In this document: one piece after another, positions 16,974 through 25,537 of the stretch
Position numbering within the stretch: the stretch's first letter is position 1
Layout of the letters: every line of letters starts with the position of its first letter
Assembly (NCBI GenBank): GCA_019114465.1
Contig: DXFM01000013.1
Coordinates: 1-64,000 of the forward strand
DNA length: 64,000 nt
Reading direction: 5' to 3'
Source of the DNA: Candidatus Lachnoclostridium avicola
GTDB lineage: Bacteria > Bacillota > Clostridia > Lachnospirales > Lachnospiraceae
Translations under genes and position numbers: made by a program
The notes under the pieces: generated by a model
What the model was told of the DNA's origin: nothing
Databases searched by the model: none
Seen by the model: the letters and a program-made list of their open reading frames with translations, nothing else

Positions 16974-17052
16974 AAATTATACTTTTATTATAGTTTCCCT
17001 TGTAAAAAAGTACACTTTACGTTATAAATAGAGGTATAGCGAAAAACTATAC
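16974..17052. promoter_or_regulatory. Divergent control region with two LysR-type operators
   Basis: Site 1 (16974-16996) is AAATTATA-N7-TATAGTTT. Site 2 (17034-17052) is a perfect GTATAG-N7-CTATAC. Both share the TATA-N7-TATA spacing expected of a LysR dimer site. The lysR promoter is TTGTAA (17000-17005), 17 bp, TATAAA (17023-17028), so site 2 sits at its transcription start and would allow autorepression. Site 1 overlaps the likely -10 region of the dehydratase operon. Confidence 0.65.
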
Positions 17053-17067
17053 TTCATGGAGGAAGCT

Positions 17068-17997
17068 ATGGATCTTTATCAGCTGGAATACATTTCAGAG
17101 ATTGAAAAAACGGGAAATATCTCTAAAGCAGCAGAACATCTCCACATCTCTCAGCCCACTCTCAGCATCTATCTGAGCAAACTGGAGCGGTCTCTGGGCA
17201 TGCCTCTGTTCATCCGGCAGAAAAACCTTCTGATCCCCACAGAGGCGGGAGAAAAATACGTAAAGGCCTGCCGCCAGATTCTGGCCATCCGGGACAACCT
17301 CTACCGGGATCTCTTCTCCCAGAACCGGTCTTCCGTGCGGCTGGGCGTACTCCGCTCCACCATCCACACCTTCAACGAAATCCTCCAGGGCATGAAGGCG
17401 GAATTTCCCCAGACCATCTTTCTCCCCCAGATCTTCTCCTCGGAGCTGATCTACCGGGAGCTGACGGAACACCGGGTCGACCTGGGCTTTGTCACCTCCT
17501 ACCAGGAAAACATCAAAAGTATTTTCCCGAAAACAGACTACACCATTGTCAAATCCTATGAACTCATGCTCATGATCTCTGCCCACAATCCCGTTTACAG
17601 CCAGCTGGAGTTCCAGGACGGCTGCCTGGCGGAGCAGTCCTACCGCCTTCTGGCTGATCTTCCCATCTTTCAGGGAAAAAACGACATGGTGCAGAAGCGG
17701 ATGGAAGAAGATATCTTTCCCTCCCTGGGAATTCGCCCCAAATGGCGGGAAGGGCTGATCGACATCGAATTTATGTTCCAGACCATGGTGCTGGAAAACT
17801 GTTTCTCCATCCTCCCCGTCAGCCGCATCCGGGGCGGAGACATTGTGCAGATCCCCTTTCTGTTTCACCCGAAGGTGCAGCGGCTGTTTATCTATCCCGC
17901 CAGGCACCACCTGACTCAGCCGGAGCGGGAACTGATCACCAGAGTGAGCGACGTCTACCGGGACATTTCCTATTATTATGACGTCTCTTTGCTGTGA
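17068..17997 (+). CDS. LysR-family transcriptional regulator
   Basis: 309 residues from ATG 17068, which has GGAGG 5 bp upstream. The N-terminal winged helix-turn-helix is DLYQLEYISEIEKTGNISKA followed by AEHLHISQPTLSIYLSKLERSLG. A periplasmic-binding-like effector domain follows (about 90-300). It is transcribed away from the mannonate-dehydratase/permease operon and is its obvious regulator, with a sugar acid as likely inducer. Two operator-like dyads lie between the divergent genes. Confidence 0.9.
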   Translation: MDLYQLEYISEIEKTGNISKAAEHLHISQPTLSIYLSKLERSLGMPLFIRQKNLLIPTEAGEKYVKACRQILAIRDNLYRDLFSQNRSSVRLGVLRSTIHTFNEILQGMKAEFPQTIFLPQIFSSELIYRELTEHRVDLGFVTSYQENIKSIFPKTDYTIVKSYELMLMISAHNPVYSQLEFQDGCLAEQSYRLLADLPIFQGKNDMVQKRMEEDIFPSLGIRPKWREGLIDIEFMFQTMVLENCFSILPVSRIRGGDIVQIPFLFHPKVQRLFIYPARHHLTQPERELITRVSDVYRDISYYYDVSLL

Positions 17998-18011
17998 GCT
18001 TCTTTTCAATC

Positions 18012-18057
18012 AAAAAAGCGCCTCCCGGAGGTTTCATCCCCGCGGGAAGCGCTTTTT
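18012..18057. terminator. Bidirectional terminator between convergent genes
   Basis: AAAAAAGCGC-CTCCCG pairs with CGGGA-AGCGCTTTTT. It serves lysR (plus) and the ABC exporter (minus). Confidence 0.85.
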
Positions 18058-18064
18058 GGCTTTT

Positions 18065-19822
18065 CTATTTTCGATAATCCTCGTCAGACTCCAGCCCCTC
18101 AAACTGCATCTTGTAGTAGTGGGCGTAGATACCGTCTTTTTCCATCAGCTCCCGGTGGGTTCCCCGCTCCGCGATCCCCTCGTTGCTGATCACGATGATC
18201 TCATCGGCATTGCGGATGGTGGACAGGCGGTGGGCGATGGTGATGGTGGTCCGGTCTTTAGACAGATGTTCCAGGCTCACCTGGATGTGGCGCTCGCTCT
18301 CATTGTCCAGGGCGGAGGTGGCCTCGTCCAGAATCAGGATGGGCGGATTTTTTAAGAACACCCGGGCAATGGAAATCCTCTGCTTCTGTCCGCCGGAAAG
18401 TCTGGTGCCCCGCTCTCCCACAAAGGTGTCGTACCCGTCGGGAAGGCTCATGATGAAGTCGTGGATGTTGGCCTTTTTCGCCGCGTCCATAATCTCCTCC
18501 ATGGACGCTCCCGGCTTACCGTAGGCGATATTTTCCTTCACCGTGCCGCAGAACAAATACACATCCTGCTGAACGATTCCGATCATGCTCCGCAGGCTCT
18601 TTAAGGTCACATGGCTGACGTCCTTTCCGTCGATGGATACCTTTCCGCCGGTCACGTCATAAAACCTGGGAAGAAGGGAGCAGATAGTGGTCTTTCCTCC
18701 GCCGGACGGTCCCACAAGGGCCACGGAACGGCCGGCGGGAATGTCGAAGGATACATGGCTGAGCACTTCCTCGTCGTCGTTGTAGTGAAAGCTCACATCC
18801 TCGTAGGTCACATGTCCCTTCACGTCCTTTAACTCCACAGCGTCCGGAGCGTCCACGATCTCCGGCTCCGTCTCCATGACGGCCACAAAACGTTTGAATC
18901 CGGACAGACCCTTCTGCATCATCTCCGCCAGCTCCACCAGGATCTGGATGGGGCTGATGAAAATACCGATGTACAGGGCGTACATGGCCAGATCGTCCAC
19001 CGCCATCAGTCCGTTGGCGATGAGCCAGCCACCGTACACCACCGTCACCAGGTACATCATTCCCTGGAAAAACAGGTTGCCGCCCATAAAGCTGCCCATG
19101 CAGTGGTAGTTATTGTCTTTGGACTGGAGGAAATTCTCATTGCTTCTGCGGAATTTTTTCCGCTCCACGTCCTCGTTGGCAAAGGACTGCACCACCCGGA
19201 TGCCCGCCAGGGTATCCTGCAGGCTGGCGTTCACGTCTCCGATCTTTCTCCGGTTGTCCATGAAGGTGGCCTGCATCCGCGAATTCTGCCTGGCAGAGAA
19301 AAAGATCATAAACAGCACCAGGGCCAGCAGGGGAACCGCCAGTCTGGCGTTGATCATAAACAGGCAGATAAATGATCCCACAATCTTGATCAGGGAAATG
19401 AACAGATTCTCCGGCCCATGGTGGGCAAATTCCGCGATGTCAAACAGGTCTGAGACCAGCTTGCTCATCATCTGTCCGGAATTGTTGTTGTCATAATAGG
19501 AAAAGGACAGCTTCTCATAGTGGTCAAACAGCTGCTGCCTCATGTCCCTCTCCATGTGAGCTCCCATCATGTGTCCCTGATAGCTCACGTAATACTTGCA
19601 CAGGGCCTGGACCACATACATGACAAACAGCCCGGCCGCAATGGGAATCAGGGCTCTCAGCACCGTCTCCCCGCTCTCCCGAAACAAAGTTCTGGTGAGC
19701 GTTCTCAAAATCTGGGGATAAGCCAGATCCACCAGACTGATCACCGCCGCGCACACCAGGTCAAAATAAAAGACCGCCTGGTACGGCTTGTAGTAGCGGA
19801 TAAATTTTCTGATCGTATCCAT
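18065..19822 (-). CDS. ABC-type exporter, fused permease and ATPase (MsbA/LmrA type)
   Basis: 585 residues. Six transmembrane helices fill residues 15-300 (type I exporter domain) and the nucleotide-binding domain follows from about 340. Walker A is GPSGGGKTT, the signature LSGGQKQRISIARVF, Walker B ILILDEATSALD and the switch His in TIAHRLSTI; all are intact. It should work as a homodimer exporting lipids, peptides or drugs. No partner half-transporter or precursor-peptide gene is adjacent, so the substrate is open. Monocistronic. Confidence 0.9.
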   Translation of the reverse strand: MDTIRKFIRYYKPYQAVFYFDLVCAAVISLVDLAYPQILRTLTRTLFRESGETVLRALIPIAAGLFVMYVVQALCKYYVSYQGHMMGAHMERDMRQQLFDHYEKLSFSYYDNNNSGQMMSKLVSDLFDIAEFAHHGPENLFISLIKIVGSFICLFMINARLAVPLLALVLFMIFFSARQNSRMQATFMDNRRKIGDVNASLQDTLAGIRVVQSFANEDVERKKFRRSNENFLQSKDNNYHCMGSFMGGNLFFQGMMYLVTVVYGGWLIANGLMAVDDLAMYALYIGIFISPIQILVELAEMMQKGLSGFKRFVAVMETEPEIVDAPDAVELKDVKGHVTYEDVSFHYNDDEEVLSHVSFDIPAGRSVALVGPSGGGKTTICSLLPRFYDVTGGKVSIDGKDVSHVTLKSLRSMIGIVQQDVYLFCGTVKENIAYGKPGASMEEIMDAAKKANIHDFIMSLPDGYDTFVGERGTRLSGGQKQRISIARVFLKNPPILILDEATSALDNESERHIQVSLEHLSKDRTTITIAHRLSTIRNADEIIVISNEGIAERGTHRELMEKDGIYAHYYKMQFEGLESDEDYRK

Positions 19823-19926
19823 ATTCTCCTCCTCTGTCAGTCTTTTTGTCTTTTAACAGTTTACTATAACTTATCACCGGTGGCAAGCCGGAAACGAAGA
19901 TCCGGAAGCGAAGTTTCCTATGAGAC

Positions 19927-19960
19927 AAAAAATCCGGGAACAATCGCTCGTTCCCGGATT
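19927..19960 (-). terminator. Terminator of tRNA-Gln copy 2
   Basis: Minus strand AATCCGGGAACGA-loop-TTCCCGGATT followed by TTTTT. It is nearly identical to the terminator of copy 3, so tRNA and terminator were duplicated as one unit. Confidence 0.9.
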
Positions 19961-19967
19961 CATCAGC

Positions 19968-20039
19968 TGGGCTAGAAGGATTCGAACCTTCACAATGACG
20001 GAGTCAGAGTCCGTTGCCTTACCATTTGGCGATAGCCCA
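19968..20039 (-). tRNA. tRNA-Gln (anticodon CUG), copy 2
   Basis: 72 nt, identical in every position to the copies at 14471 and 20901, with anticodon CUG. CCA is not encoded. Confidence 0.95.
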
Positions 20040-20058
20040 ATATTCAAATGCAGAAGTT

Positions 20059-20087
20059 ATTATACCGCATCTTTCGGACTTCGTCAA
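20059..20087 (-). promoter_or_regulatory. Promoter of tRNA-Gln copy 2
   Basis: Minus strand TTGACG, 17-bp spacer, TATAAT. It ends 9 bp from the stop of the NERD gene. Confidence 0.85.
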
Positions 20088-20095
20088 GAATATTT

Positions 20096-20821
20096 TTAAA
20101 AATTTCCCCGCTGCCTCTGAAGCTTTTCCACCCGTTTTTTCTGCCCCCGGCGGACCCACCAGAAGGGCCTGGTCTGTTCCTTCAAAATCTCATAGACCTC
20201 CTCCAGTTCTCTTTCCCCCAGCACCCGCTCCATTCGGCGGAGTCTCCGGTTGATGGCTCCCGAGGCCCGCCGGCTTCTGCAGATGATGACGTCTCTCCCC
20301 TTCCTCCTCACCTGCAGACGATCCAGCCGGTCGTTGAAAACCACCACCGACACCATGGGAAGGCGGTACCCCCGCTCTTCCAGCAGCCGCCGGATATGCC
20401 GCACATGACCCAGATTCTGATAAACCGGGCTGTAAAATGTCTGCCGCCTTCCGGATTGGATATGCTCCCAGTACTCCCGGTCCGCCCGGCCCTTTACCCG
20501 TCCGGAGTAATTTTTATTTTCAATGACAAAAATCCCTTTCTCATGGATCATCACAATGTCCGTCTCCGTGCTTCCGCCGCTGCGGCAGGGAATATAAGCG
20601 TTGAACACAAACCGGCGGTTTCCCCGGACGCGTTTCTCCAGGGCCAGAGATGTCTGGTATTCTCCCTCCGTGCCTGGACTGTTCTCCACTTTCTTATACC
20701 GTTTCCCCGTCTCTGCCCGGTATTCCGACCTCCGGTATTCCCGCTTCTTTCTCGTCCTCCAGAGCCATCCGCAGACCGCAAGAACAGCGGCCAGAATGAC
20801 CGCCATCTTCCATTGCTCCAC
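20096..20821 (-). CDS. NERD domain protein, membrane-anchored
   Basis: 241 residues. One N-terminal transmembrane segment (about 6-22) precedes a basic stretch (RTRKKREYRRSEYR). The NERD (nuclease-related) domain follows, with ETDIVMIHEKGIFVIENKNYSG holding the D...E-x-K catalytic triad of restriction-like nucleases (D near 108, ENKN near 123). The C-terminus is strongly basic (RRGQKKRVEKLQRQR). Function unknown; NERD domains are suspected DNA-processing nucleases. Start is GTG at 20821; ATG at 20806 is the alternative. It sits alone between two tRNA-Gln genes. Confidence 0.82.
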   Translation of the reverse strand: MEQWKMAVILAAVLAVCGWLWRTRKKREYRRSEYRAETGKRYKKVENSPGTEGEYQTSLALEKRVRGNRRFVFNAYIPCRSGGSTETDIVMIHEKGIFVIENKNYSGRVKGRADREYWEHIQSGRRQTFYSPVYQNLGHVRHIRRLLEERGYRLPMVSVVVFNDRLDRLQVRRKGRDVIICRSRRASGAINRRLRRMERVLGERELEEVYEILKEQTRPFWWVRRGQKKRVEKLQRQRGNF

Positions 20822-20860
20822 CGGCCGTTCTCTCCTTTTCTCTTAAGATCCGATAATACA

Positions 20861-20893
20861 AAAAATCCGGGAACGATCGCTCATTCCCGGATT
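20861..20893 (-). terminator. Terminator of tRNA-Gln copy 3
   Basis: Minus strand AATCCGGGAATGA-loop-TTCCCGGATT followed by TTTTTT, the same hairpin as at 19927 apart from the loop. Confidence 0.9.
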
Positions 20894-20900
20894 CCTCAGC

Positions 20901-20972
20901 TGGGCTAGAAGGATTCGAACCTTCACAATGACGGAGTCAGAGTCCGTTGCCTTACCATTTGGCGATAGCCCA
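20901..20972 (-). tRNA. tRNA-Gln (anticodon CUG), copy 3
   Basis: 72 nt, identical to copies 1 and 2, anticodon CUG, no encoded CCA. Confidence 0.95.
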
Positions 20973-20989
20973 TCACAGCAACGGTTGAT

Positions 20990-21018
20990 ATTATACCCAA
21001 TAATCCTTCATTCGTCAA
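20990..21018 (-). promoter_or_regulatory. Promoter of tRNA-Gln copy 3
   Basis: Minus strand TTGACG, 17-bp spacer, TATAAT. Confidence 0.85.
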
Positions 21019-21057
21019 GGTTTTTCCACAATTTCCCTCAAATATTTTCCACTTTTT

Positions 21058-21813
21058 CTACCTGCCGTGGCCGATGCACACGTTCAGCAGGTACACCTGC
21101 TCCACCCCCGCCGCCAGCAGGGCGCGGGAACAGGCCTCCGCCGTGCTTCCGGTGGTGTAAATATCGTCGGTGAGAATCACCCGTCTCAGCTCCGGGCCGA
21201 TCCTGCTTTGGTCCGCCTCAAACGCCTGGGACAAATTCCGCAGCCGCTCAGCGGGAGTCAGATCCTTCTGGGGCATGGTCTTTTTATTTCTCAGCAGAAC
21301 GTCCGTCCGGACGGGGATGGGCACGGGAAGATGGCGGGAAACGCTGTCTGCCAGAGCCTCCGCCTGGTTAAATCCCCTCTCCCGAAGGCGGTCCCGGTGC
21401 ACCGGAACGGGAATCAGCGCCCCGGCGCTCATCCGCAGAATCCGCTTTCCATATCTCGCAGCCATGGCCTCCCCGTAAAAATCCATATATTCCCGCCGGC
21501 CATGATATTTGATTCTAGCCATGGAAGCCCGGGAAATGTCATCGTAATTGAGCAGGGCGATGCCGTACTCGAAGGACTTTCTCTTTCGGGTACAGTCGTA
21601 ACAGTATTCGGTGGTCTCCCCGATCACTTCTTTCCCGCACTTTTTGCAGACGGGGGATCGGGTAAAAGATAGTTTGGAAAAACATTCGGGACAGATTTTC
21701 CCGGATCGGAAGGGCAGAACCCGATCACAGACGGGACAGCGCCTGGGAAACAAAAGCTCGGACAGAACCTCCGGCGCCTCTTCCAGATAAGACAAGATAT
21801 TGTTGAAATTCAT
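21058..21813 (-). CDS. ComF-family phosphoribosyltransferase-like protein
   Basis: 251 residues. An N-terminal double zinc finger (CPVCDRVLPFRSGKICPEC, then CKKCGKEV and YCYDC) precedes a type I phosphoribosyltransferase fold. The PRPP-binding motif VILTDDIYTTGST is at about 212-224. ComF proteins help process incoming single-stranded DNA during transformation; they bind the helicase and DprA in characterised systems. It follows recD2 by 76 bp on the same strand, a pairing common in Clostridia. Start ATG with AAGGAGGATC upstream. Confidence 0.9.
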   Translation of the reverse strand: MNFNNILSYLEEAPEVLSELLFPRRCPVCDRVLPFRSGKICPECFSKLSFTRSPVCKKCGKEVIGETTEYCYDCTRKRKSFEYGIALLNYDDISRASMARIKYHGRREYMDFYGEAMAARYGKRILRMSAGALIPVPVHRDRLRERGFNQAEALADSVSRHLPVPIPVRTDVLLRNKKTMPQKDLTPAERLRNLSQAFEADQSRIGPELRRVILTDDIYTTGSTAEACSRALLAAGVEQVYLLNVCIGHGR

Positions 21814-21889
21814 GATCCTCCTTGAGATGAAAAAAGAAATGAAAACCGCTCCTCTGCGGCGGGCAGGAGAGAGTCCTCCCCCCCTGCCG

Positions 21890-24112
21890 TCAGAGCTGTG
21901 CCAGCTCCAGGATCCGGTCCTTTAAGCCGGAGTACCTTCTCTGTTCCATACCGTTGTCCACCATGGCCTGAAAAGTCTCCGGAACGCCCACCAGACAGAC
22001 GCATTTTCTGGCCCTGGTGACTGCCGTGTAGATAAGATTTCTCGTCATGAGCATCCGGGGACCGCTGTGGACGGGAATTACCACCGCCGGATACTCGCTT
22101 CCCTGGGATTTGTGAATGGTGATGGCGTAGGCCAGCTCCAGCTCTTCCAGCTGCTTAAAGCTGTACTCCACCATACGGCCTTCATCAAATTCCACCGTCA
22201 TGGTCTCCGCAAAGCTGTTGATCTCCCGGATCACTCCCATGTCCCCGTTGAACACCCCGAGACCGGTCTCCACGGGAATCCCGTACTTGCTCCTGGTCTC
22301 CCACTGGATCTGGTAATTGTTCCGGATCTGCATCACCTTGTCCCCTTCCCGGTAGATAATGCCTCCAGACTCCTTCTCCGCTTTCTTCCCGTCAGGAGGA
22401 TTTAAGTACTGCTGCAGGATCCCATTGAGCCGGTCCACTCCCAGGGCCCCTTTTCTCATGGGGGTCATGATCTGGATGTCGAAGGGGTGGGCGTTCACAT
22501 ATCCCGGAAGCTTTTCCCGGACCAGAGTGATCATGGCGCTGATAATGGCGTCCGGGTGGTCTCTGCGGATAAACAGGAAATCCCGGCTCCGCTTGGCCAG
22601 ATCGATCTTCTCTCCCCCGTTGATCCGGTGGGCATTGACCACTATGTCGCTCTGAGATGCCTGCCGGAAGATCCTGGTCAGCTTCACCACATGGAAGCAG
22701 CCGGATTCAATCATGTCCCGCAGCACATTTCCCGGCCCCACGCTGGGAAGCTGGTTCACATCCCCCACCAGGATCAGCCGGGTTCCCACAGTCACCGCTT
22801 TCAGCAGAGAGTGGAGCAGATAAATGTCCACCATGGACATCTCGTCGATAATGATCACATCCGCCTCCAGGGGGGTTTCCTCGTTCCGCTCAAAATGCAT
22901 TCCCGACGTATTCCTGTCGTCCGGGGCGCCGGTGATCTCCAGCAGGCGGTGGATGGTCTTCGCCTCCATCCCCGTGGCTTCCGTCATCCGCTTCGCCGCC
23001 CGCCCGGTGGGGGCCGCCAGCAGGATTTCCATGCCGGCTTCCTCAAAATACCGGATGATCGTGTTGATGGTGGTGGTTTTTCCCGTTCCGGGACCTCCCG
23101 TGAGGATCAGCAAACCGTTCTCCACCGCTCCGGCCACCGCCTGAAGCTGCATCTCATCCAGCTCCAGCTTCTCCTCCTTCTGAATCCGGTCCAGCTTCTT
23201 TCGGATCTCTCCCTCATCAAAATCTCCCCGGATATTCAGATCCGAGAGCATTTTGGCGGAGTTCAGCTCCAGATAATAGTACTGGGAAGCGTATACGATC
23301 CGCCTTTCCCCCTGGGTCTTGACCACCAGTTTTTTCTCCATCTGGAGATCCATGAGCTGGTCCCGGATCTGTTCCGGATCCACCCGCAGGAGCTCGGAAG
23401 CCGAGGCCAGAAGCTCATCCTCCGGCAGATAGGTGTGGCCGTTTCCCACCGCCTGGAGCAGGGTGTAGAGCACGCCGCTCTTGATCCGGTAGTCGGAATC
23501 TGTAAAAATTCCCACTTTTCTGGCGATCTCATCCGCCATTTTAAAGCCCACGCCGGGGATATCATCCGCCAGCCGGTAGGGATTCTCCTCTATGATCCCG
23601 TACATGCGCGGCCCGTACTCCTGGTAGATCTTCACCGCCAGGTTCACAGAGATCCCGTACTTTTGAAGAAACATGGTGGCCTGGCGCATCCCCCGTTTCT
23701 CCTCCATCTGCTCTCCGATGGACATGGCCATCTTCTCGCTGATGCCCTTCACTTCCGCCAGCCGCTCCGGTTCCTCCTCCATGATCCGGAAAGTATCCGC
23801 CTTGAACCGGCGGACGATCCGGGCGGCCAGGGCCGCCCCCACTCCCTTGATGGCGCCGGAGGCCAGATACCGCTCCATGGCATCCGCATCCTCGGGAGTC
23901 ATGATCTCATAGCTCTCCACCTGGAGCTGCTCCCCGTAAATGGGGTGCTCCGTCATGGTGCCGGATGCCTGGATCATCTCCCCCTCCGTAATATAAGGGA
24001 AGGTTCCCACCAGTATGTACTCGTCATCCTCCGCCGCCAGACTCAGGACCGTATAGCCGTTGTCTTCGTTGCGGTATTTAATTTTCTCCACAAACCCACG
24101 GACAGCCGCCAC
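21890..24112 (-). CDS. recD2: RecD2-type ATP-dependent DNA helicase
   Basis: 740 residues, an SF1B 5'-3' helicase. An N-terminal OB-like region and helix-hairpin-helix repeats (ASGAIKGVGAALAARIVRRF; PGVGFKMADEIARKVG) precede the motor. Motif I is TGGPGTGKTTT, motif II IIDEMSMVD, motif III LILVGDVNQLPSVGPG and motif VI YTAVTRARKCV. RecD2 acts outside RecBCD in mismatch and recombination repair. GTG start with TAGGAGG at proper spacing. Lies between mreB/mbl and comF. Confidence 0.95.
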   Translation of the reverse strand: MAAVRGFVEKIKYRNEDNGYTVLSLAAEDDEYILVGTFPYITEGEMIQASGTMTEHPIYGEQLQVESYEIMTPEDADAMERYLASGAIKGVGAALAARIVRRFKADTFRIMEEEPERLAEVKGISEKMAMSIGEQMEEKRGMRQATMFLQKYGISVNLAVKIYQEYGPRMYGIIEENPYRLADDIPGVGFKMADEIARKVGIFTDSDYRIKSGVLYTLLQAVGNGHTYLPEDELLASASELLRVDPEQIRDQLMDLQMEKKLVVKTQGERRIVYASQYYYLELNSAKMLSDLNIRGDFDEGEIRKKLDRIQKEEKLELDEMQLQAVAGAVENGLLILTGGPGTGKTTTINTIIRYFEEAGMEILLAAPTGRAAKRMTEATGMEAKTIHRLLEITGAPDDRNTSGMHFERNEETPLEADVIIIDEMSMVDIYLLHSLLKAVTVGTRLILVGDVNQLPSVGPGNVLRDMIESGCFHVVKLTRIFRQASQSDIVVNAHRINGGEKIDLAKRSRDFLFIRRDHPDAIISAMITLVREKLPGYVNAHPFDIQIMTPMRKGALGVDRLNGILQQYLNPPDGKKAEKESGGIIYREGDKVMQIRNNYQIQWETRSKYGIPVETGLGVFNGDMGVIREINSFAETMTVEFDEGRMVEYSFKQLEELELAYAITIHKSQGSEYPAVVIPVHSGPRMLMTRNLIYTAVTRARKCVCLVGVPETFQAMVDNGMEQRRYSGLKDRILELAQL

Positions 24113-24172
24113 AGGGATCCCTCCTATCTCTTTTCAGCCATATCCTTTCAGGCATGTCTGCCTCTTTTCAGG

Positions 24173-24198
24173 AAAAAATTGCCCCTGCCGGAGGGGCA
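24173..24198 (-). terminator. Terminator after mreB/mbl
   Basis: Minus strand TGCCCC/GGGGCA stem followed by ATTTTTT, 16 bp past the stop codon. Confidence 0.75.
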
Positions 24199-24213
24199 GA
24201 AGCAATTATGTCA

Positions 24214-25221
24214 TCAGTATTCTTTATTGTCACCGCCGTGGGTGAACTCGATAAAACGTCCCGTGCCGATGGCCACAGCCGTCAGCGGATCCTCGGCGAT
24301 CATGGTATTGATGCCGGTCTTCTCCTGGATCAGCACATCCAGGCCGCTGAGAAGGGAACCGCCTCCCGTGAGCACGATGCCCCTGTCGTAAATATCTGCC
24401 GCCAGCTCCGGGGGAGTGCGCTCCAGCACGCCGTGAACGGCGTCCACAATCTGCATGGCCGGCTCTCTCAGCGCTTCCAGAGTCTCGTCCGACGTCACCA
24501 TAATGGTCTTCGGAAGCCCGGTCACCAGGTTCCGTCCCCTCACTTCCATGGTCAGGGACTCCGGCCGCTTGTAGGCTGCGCCGATATTGATCTTGATCTC
24601 CTCCGCCGTTCTCTCGCCGATGAGAAGATTGTGCTTCTTTCTCATGTAGCGCACCAGCGCCTCATCAAAATCATCTCCCGCCACCTTGATGGAGGTGCTC
24701 ACCACCGTGCCTCCCAGGGAGATCACCGCGATATCCGAGGTTCCGCCTCCGATATCCACGATCATATTGCCGCAGGCCTTGGAGATATCAATTCCGGCTC
24801 CGATAGCCGCCGCCACCGGCTCCTCAATGATGATTACCTCTCTGGCGCCCGCCTGGTAGGTGGCGTCTTCCACCGCCTTCTTCTCCACTTCCGTGGCTCC
24901 GCTGGGAATGCAGACGCTGATGCGGGGTTTGCGCAGCGTTCTCTTTCCCACGGCCTTATTGATAAAATATTTCAGCATCTTCTCCGTCACAGTGTAATCA
25001 GAGATCACGCCCTGACGCAGAGGACGAACTGCAACAATATTGCCCGGAGTCCGGCCGATCATCAGCCGCGCCTCCTCGCCGAATGTAATAATTTTATTGG
25101 TATCGCGGTCAATGGCGACCACGGACGGTTCCTTCAACACAACGCCTTTTCCTTTAATATAAACCAGGATGCTGGCTGTGCCCAAATCAATTCCAATATC
25201 ATTGGACATGAACATATTCAT
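24214..25221 (-). CDS. mreB: Rod-shape actin MreB/Mbl
   Basis: 335 residues from ATG 25221 (MNMFMSNDIGIDLGTASILVY), with AGGAGGAG upstream; the longer open frame to 25260 lacks a ribosome site. Actin-fold motifs: phosphate-1 GIDLGTA, phosphate-2 NMIVDIGGGTSD and adenosine LTGGGSLL. It polymerises under the membrane and guides elongation-phase wall synthesis. There is no mreC-mreD next to it, so it may be the Mbl or MreBH paralog rather than the mreBCD copy. Confidence 0.92.
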   Translation of the reverse strand: MNMFMSNDIGIDLGTASILVYIKGKGVVLKEPSVVAIDRDTNKIITFGEEARLMIGRTPGNIVAVRPLRQGVISDYTVTEKMLKYFINKAVGKRTLRKPRISVCIPSGATEVEKKAVEDATYQAGAREVIIIEEPVAAAIGAGIDISKACGNMIVDIGGGTSDIAVISLGGTVVSTSIKVAGDDFDEALVRYMRKKHNLLIGERTAEEIKINIGAAYKRPESLTMEVRGRNLVTGLPKTIMVTSDETLEALREPAMQIVDAVHGVLERTPPELAADIYDRGIVLTGGGSLLSGLDVLIQEKTGINTMIAEDPLTAVAIGTGRFIEFTHGGDNKEY

Positions 25222-25249
25222 AGTCTCCTCCTGTCTCTTCCTCTTTCCT

Positions 25250-25277
25250 ATTATATACAATCTCCCTGGTTTTTCAA
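25250..25277 (-). promoter_or_regulatory. Promoter of mreB/mbl
   Basis: Minus strand TTGAAA, 16-bp spacer, TATAAT, about 30 bp before the ATG. Confidence 0.75.
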
Positions 25278-25362
25278 AGAGATTTTCATATTTTTTTTAT
25301 TTTCCTCCTTTTTAATTTTTCCGTCATAAATTTTATGATTTTTTTATTGGGGGTACATATTT

Positions 25363-25500
25363 TTGACACATTTTCTCTTTATATTATAAGTAAGTTATCC
25401 GAAAGGATAACGAGCCTTATTTCAAGCAGCAGGTGCTTGGGATTAGAAAGCTTTTTCATACTCATACCGGACGGGTCACACCGTCCGGCCCCCCTATAAC
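25363..25500 (+). ncRNA. Candidate small structured RNA of unknown class
   Basis: A plus-strand promoter TTGACA (25363-25368), 16 bp, TATAAG (25385-25390) faces a stretch with no open frame. Three perfect hairpins follow: GTTATCC-GAAA-GGATAAC (25394-25411), CAAGCA-GCAGG-TGCTTG (about 25423-25439) and CCGGACGG-GTCACA-CCGTCCGG (about 25468-25489). The predicted start falls inside the first hairpin and the last one is followed by C6 rather than U, so boundaries are uncertain. I do not recognise a known RNA family. Confidence 0.4.
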
Positions 25501-25537
25501 ATTTTCTTATTTATATACCTACCATTCCCAATAACAA

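Noticed and set aside
14471-20972. Possible integrated element between tRNA-Gln copies
   Set aside because: No integrase, transposase, phage gene or shifted composition lies between the copies; the intervening genes look like ordinary chromosome.
22487-24391. 634-codon open frame antisense to recD2
   Set aside because: It is the complement of an intact helicase gene with all motifs; composition (His, Leu, Gln, Arg) is typical of antisense frames in this GC range.
24154-25329. 391-codon plus-strand frame opposite mreB/mbl
   Set aside because: Antisense shadow of a conserved actin-fold gene; no ribosome site and no recognisable domain.
25363-25500. SRP RNA, 6S RNA or GEMM c-di-GMP riboswitch identity for the structured intergenic RNA candidate
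   Set aside because: The hallmark loops of these families (the SRP GGAA tetraloop domain, the 6S central bubble with long closing stem, the GEMM conserved core) are not present.
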